Position numbers and translations under genes: made by a program. From contig CASEKZ010000073.1 of the NCBI GenBank assembly GCA_949288625.1, positions 1 through 16,498 on the forward strand: a DNA stretch of 16,498 bases, in the 5' to 3' direction. This DNA comes from an uncultured bacterium. Lineage in GTDB: Bacteria > Bacillota_I > Bacilli_A > RF39 > UBA660. Of this stretch, positions 13,586 to 16,498 are shown piece by piece; within the stretch, counting starts at the first letter, position 1; every line of letters begins with the position of its first letter. The notes beneath the pieces are model-generated. The model saw nothing but the letters and a program-made list of their open reading frames with translations. It ran no database searches and was not told the origin of the DNA.

Positions 13586-16042
13586 ATGAAATTGAAGTTT
13601 AGAGCGAATCATAAAGATGTTGTGGCTTTTATTTGGGCTTGTTTATTACTTTTAATAGTAGTTTCAATGTGTGTTGTTAATTTTTATCACGTAAGTACCG
13701 GGGCTGCCGTATCAAGTGCAGATGAATTTAAATGGACTTTTAATTTTGTAAAAGGGTTTTTCCCGCCTTATTTAGGTTACACACTTATATTTTGGATTTT
13801 ATCTATCGTGTTACTTGTTGTAAGCGTGTCATCTCATTTTTATACTAGAGAAAAAGGTTTTGGTTTTAAAGAAGGTAAAAAAGAAGATGGTTTTGGTCGT
13901 TTCGCAAAAGAAGATGAATATAAAAAGTTTAAGGACGTTGAACCAGTTGAGCTTACCGCAAAGGAATCTGCTTACGCAGGTTTTCCCCTTGTTTATGATA
14001 AGAAAAAGAATTTGGTTTACGTAGATAATGGTGAATCACATTCTTTAGTTGTTGGTGCAACTGGTTCAGGTAAAACAACCATGATAATCAATCCCTTAGT
14101 TAACCTTTTAGCTAAAAAAGGCGAATCAATGGTAATTTCTGATCCAAAGGGAGAAATTTTTGAGAAAAACGGAGAAATGTTAAAAGATTTGGGATATAAC
14201 GTAATCGTCGTTAACTTTCGTGACCCTAAAAATGGTAGCTGCTGGAATCCTTATACTCTTCCTTATAAGTACTACAAAGAAGGTAATAAGGATAAGGCAA
14301 ATGAGCTTTTAAATGACATGGCAATTAACATAACATCAGATGAAAAAACTGATGATCCGTTTTGGACTAATTCAGCAGCTGATTATTTAACTGGACTTTC
14401 TTTAGGAATGTTTGAAGATGCTTCCGAAGATGAAATAAGTATATCAACGGTTAATTTGATGATGACGGTTGGGGAAGAAAAACTAGGAGCTTCGACCTAC
14501 GCAAAAGAGTATTTTAAAATGAAGGATCCATCTAGTCCTGCTGCGATAAATGCCCTTGGAACGGTAAACGCTCCACAAGATACTAAGAATTCAATTGAAT
14601 CAGTATTAAAACAGAAAATAAAAGTATTTGCAGTTACTCAAAATTTAGCGGAAATGCTTTCTCGTAGTGATTTTGATATGGAAACGATTGGTAAGGAAAA
14701 AACGGCTGTTTTCATGATTATTCAAGATGAGAAAACAACTTATCATGCACTTGCTACAATCTTTGTAAAACAGTGTTATGAATCTTTAATTGCGGTTGCT
14801 CAAAATAGTGGTGGTAAACTACCAATAAGGACTAATTTCTTGCTTGATGAGTTTGCAAACATGCCAAAGTTTAAGGATATTACAACGATGATTACCGCTG
14901 CTCGTTCAAGGCAAATAAGAATGACGATGATTATTCAAAACTTTGCTCAACTAGTGCAGGTTTATGGAAAAGAGGATGCTGAAACGATTCGTGGTAACTG
15001 TGGGAACTTATTATATTTGTTAACTGGTGAATTATCGGCCCTAGAAGAAATAAGTAAATTATGTGGTGATAAAATAGTTAAGGTGGGTAAAGATCAAAAA
15101 GAAGAAACAAGACCATTAATTACGGTTACTGAATTACAAAGGTTTAAGCAGGATGAAGTACTTTTGTTAAAACATCGTCTTCCTCCACTTAGAACTAAGT
15201 TTTTACCTTTTTATAACACTGATTTTGGAAATGGTAAAAATAATGAAAGGGTTCCAAAAGCGGTGCTTCCAACTCATGAGCAAAAGCCAATTAAGTTGTT
15301 TGATATAAGAGAATTTGTTAAAAATAAAAAGGAAGAAAAGCGAAACGAATTATTTGGTGGATCATCTCCTTTTGGTGGTGGATCACCTTTCGGTGGTAAT
15401 TCTGCGTTTGGAATAGGGAATAATCTATTTGCACAAGGAAGTTCATCAAGCCCGTTTGGCAGCTCAAGTGTTTTAAATACAAGTAATGGTGAAAATGCTT
15501 TTCAGCCATTTGGTAATAAAGGAGTTAATAGTCCTTTAAATAATTTGAGTTCATCAGATGAGGATTTAAATATAGATGAGATGATTAAGAAGATTGATGC
15601 TAGAATAGCAGAGTTAGAAGCCGAAGAAAAAGCGGATAACGAGGCTAAGGAACATGAAGAAAAAGCTTCAGAAAAACCAGTTATAGAAGATGTAAAACAA
15701 GTCGGAGCTAATAGTAGAGTTCAACCTTCTGGTGTAATTATGCCTACTAATAAAATTGATTTCGTTTCGTTTGAAAATCCAAAAATTAGTAATAATTCAC
15801 AAAAGCATGATTTAATTGATGATTATTTGGAAGATTTATCATTTGATGAAGAAATTAAAGATGATAAACAAATTGAACAAAAGGTTGATATTAAGGCATC
15901 ATCACCAGAAAATCTTGATTATAATAATAGTAATAACTCTAATCAAAATAGTGTATATACCAATAAAGACGAAATAAATAAAATAATGAACGAGAAAGAT
16001 AAAGATGACGACGATGATTTTTTTGATGAGTTTTTTGAGTAA
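13586..16042 (+). CDS. virD4: VirD4/TraG-family coupling ATPase with disordered FG-rich tail
   Basis: This 818-residue type IV coupling protein brings the substrate to the channel. The start ATG 13586 has GGAGG 6 nt upstream; the longer frame from 13526 would begin inside a terminator hairpin. Two membrane helices (about 13-33 and 62-83) anchor it. The cytoplasmic motor has Walker A GATGSGKTT (157-165), MVISDPKGE (182-190), DPFWTNSAADYLTG (257-270), Walker B FLLDEFANM (418-426), and TAARSRQIRMTMIIQNFAQL (437-456), all typical of VirD4/TraG. From about 588 the protein is disordered: a Gly/Phe/Ser-rich segment with repeated PFGG (588-645), a charged coiled-coil stretch (660-695), and an acidic end (DKDDDDDFFDEFFE). 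Such tails can select substrates in other systems; that is unproven here. It is transcribed from its own promoter and ends in a terminator. Confidence 0.95.
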   Translation: MKLKFRANHKDVVAFIWACLLLLIVVSMCVVNFYHVSTGAAVSSADEFKWTFNFVKGFFPPYLGYTLIFWILSIVLLVVSVSSHFYTREKGFGFKEGKKEDGFGRFAKEDEYKKFKDVEPVELTAKESAYAGFPLVYDKKKNLVYVDNGESHSLVVGATGSGKTTMIINPLVNLLAKKGESMVISDPKGEIFEKNGEMLKDLGYNVIVVNFRDPKNGSCWNPYTLPYKYYKEGNKDKANELLNDMAINITSDEKTDDPFWTNSAADYLTGLSLGMFEDASEDEISISTVNLMMTVGEEKLGASTYAKEYFKMKDPSSPAAINALGTVNAPQDTKNSIESVLKQKIKVFAVTQNLAEMLSRSDFDMETIGKEKTAVFMIIQDEKTTYHALATIFVKQCYESLIAVAQNSGGKLPIRTNFLLDEFANMPKFKDITTMITAARSRQIRMTMIIQNFAQLVQVYGKEDAETIRGNCGNLLYLLTGELSALEEISKLCGDKIVKVGKDQKEETRPLITVTELQRFKQDEVLLLKHRLPPLRTKFLPFYNTDFGNGKNNERVPKAVLPTHEQKPIKLFDIREFVKNKKEEKRNELFGGSSPFGGGSPFGGNSAFGIGNNLFAQGSSSSPFGSSSVLNTSNGENAFQPFGNKGVNSPLNNLSSSDEDLNIDEMIKKIDARIAELEAEEKADNEAKEHEEKASEKPVIEDVKQVGANSRVQPSGVIMPTNKIDFVSFENPKISNNSQKHDLIDDYLEDLSFDEEIKDDKQIEQKVDIKASSPENLDYNNSNNSNQNSVYTNKDEINKIMNEKDKDDDDDFFDEFFE

Positions 16043-16045
16043 ATG

Positions 16046-16070
16046 GCACTTAAATTATAAGTGCTTTTTT
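16046..16070 (+). terminator. Intrinsic terminator after virD4
   Basis: GCACTTA (16046-16052) pairs with TAAGTGC (16058-16064), followed by six T. It begins 3 nt after the virD4 stop. A weak TATAAG (16056-16061) overlaps its 3' arm, but I see no convincing promoter for the next gene. Confidence 0.8.
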
Positions 16071-16095
16071 CATATATTAAAATAGGGTGATGACC

Positions 16096-16371
16096 ATGCA
16101 GATTGAATATTTTAAAATAGCTGACAAAACAAAAATTATTGATATTAGAAGTGCACTTGATTTTGCATCTGATGGAGAACAAAATAGCATTAATGTTCCG
16201 AGGGCTATTTTAATGTCTAATCCAGAATTGTATATGAATAAAAAGGACTCATATTATTTAATATGTGATAAAGGAATTTTAAGTTTATCGTGTGCTAAAA
16301 TTTTAAATGCATTAGGTTTTAATTGTTATAGTGTGGCTGGTGGTATAGAAGGAATTAAAAAAAATAAGTAA
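16096..16371 (+). CDS. Small single-domain rhodanese-like protein
   Basis: A 91-residue cytoplasmic protein. The start is ATG 16096, because AGGGTGAT (16084-16091) is its RBS; the upstream in-frame GTG 16087 and ATG 16090 fall inside that site. The rhodanese pattern is present: IIDIR (14-18), the helix-strand stretch SINVPRAI (31-38), the active-site loop LICDKGILS with Cys57, and the closing YSVAGGIEG (78-86). The domain is compact (usual single domains are about 100 residues) but keeps the catalytic Cys. Rhodaneses carry or transfer sulfane sulfur, and their substrates cannot be read from sequence. It follows the T4SS with its own terminator, so a functional tie to secretion is not shown. 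Confidence 0.85.
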   Translation: MQIEYFKIADKTKIIDIRSALDFASDGEQNSINVPRAILMSNPELYMNKKDSYYLICDKGILSLSCAKILNALGFNCYSVAGGIEGIKKNK

Positions 16372-16406
16372 ATAACAAAAAAAGAGAAATGGTAAAAAAG
16401 AAGATG

Positions 16407-16446
16407 AAAAAAAGCAATTTTGATCTAAGATCAAGATGCTTTTTTT
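16407..16446 (+). terminator. Intrinsic terminator after the rhodanese-like gene
   Basis: A two-part hairpin: outer AGCA (16413-16416, preceded by an A-run) with TGCT (16437-16440), inner TTGATC (16420-16425) with GATCAA (16429-16434), then a T-run to 16446. The A-run on the left allows termination in both directions. The stretch 16372-16406 holds nothing else. Confidence 0.8.
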
Positions 16447-16475
16447 GTGATTAAAAGAAAGAAAAAAAGTAAAAA

Positions 16476-16498
16476 ATGAAGTTTGCAAAGGGATTTAA
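16476..16498 (+). CDS. Possible start of a further gene, cut by the window edge
   Basis: ATG at 16476 opens a frame (MKFAKGF...) that is still open at the last base. Only a weak purine-rich stretch (AAAGAAAGAAAAAAAG) precedes it, and there is no clear AGGAGG. Seven codons do not allow identification. Confidence 0.3.

Noticed and set aside
16389..16454. Short frame MVKKKMKKSNFDLRSRCFFCD after the rhodanese-like gene
   Set aside because: It has no RBS, and its second half is the hairpin and T-run of a terminator.

Overview
The window is AT-rich and uses the standard bacterial code: TGG encodes Trp, and TGA ends one gene at 7497-7499. It encodes lipobox lipoproteins, a signal-peptide protein and peptidoglycan hydrolase domains, with strong AGGAGG-type ribosome binding sites and very compact intergenic gaps. 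This points to a low-GC Gram-positive lineage (Bacillota/Bacilli, probably one of the uncultured gut groups close to Mollicutes). The genus cannot be read from the sequence.

Left flank (1-2320). Bases 1-290 hold no gene, only three consecutive inverted repeats and a hairpin terminator. They are followed by the wreck of a YhcG/DUF1016-type PD-(D/E)XK nuclease gene (303-1189), with an internal stop and two poly-A frameshifts. Two minus-strand genes follow: an unrecognised 205-residue protein with a possible Cys-His-Asp triad, and an exported thioredoxin-like lipoprotein with a CAHC site.

Core (2405-16070). All genes here are on the plus strand and together form a Gram-positive type IV secretion/conjugation-type (T4SS) machine in four transcription units. 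Unit 1 is a VirB2/TrbC-like pilin alone, with its own promoter and terminator. Unit 2 holds an exported protein ending in a second copy of the pilin-like hairpin, a VirB6/TrbL-like channel protein with a long cytoplasmic tail, a PrgI/VirB3-like protein, a separate VirB4 N-terminal-domain protein and the VirB4 ATPase. Unit 3 holds a 1132-residue membrane-anchored wall hydrolase joining SpoIID-like, C39-like and M23 domains, and an LppM-like lipoprotein with a C-terminal membrane anchor. Unit 4 is a VirD4/TraG coupling ATPase with an FG-rich, acidic disordered tail. No relaxase, integrase, VirB11-type ATPase or obvious VirB8-like protein is visible here.

Right flank (16071-16498). A small single-domain rhodanese-like gene with its own terminator, then possibly the first codons of another gene cut by the window edge.

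Inferred working model: VirB4 and VirD4 power the machine from the cytoplasm. The VirB6-like and PrgI-like proteins, with the pilin and pilin-like hairpins, form the membrane channel. The three-domain hydrolase opens the wall. Exported parts carry even numbers of cysteines, and the divergently transcribed thioredoxin-like lipoprotein is a plausible disulfide partner. The substrate (DNA or protein) cannot be decided from this window.
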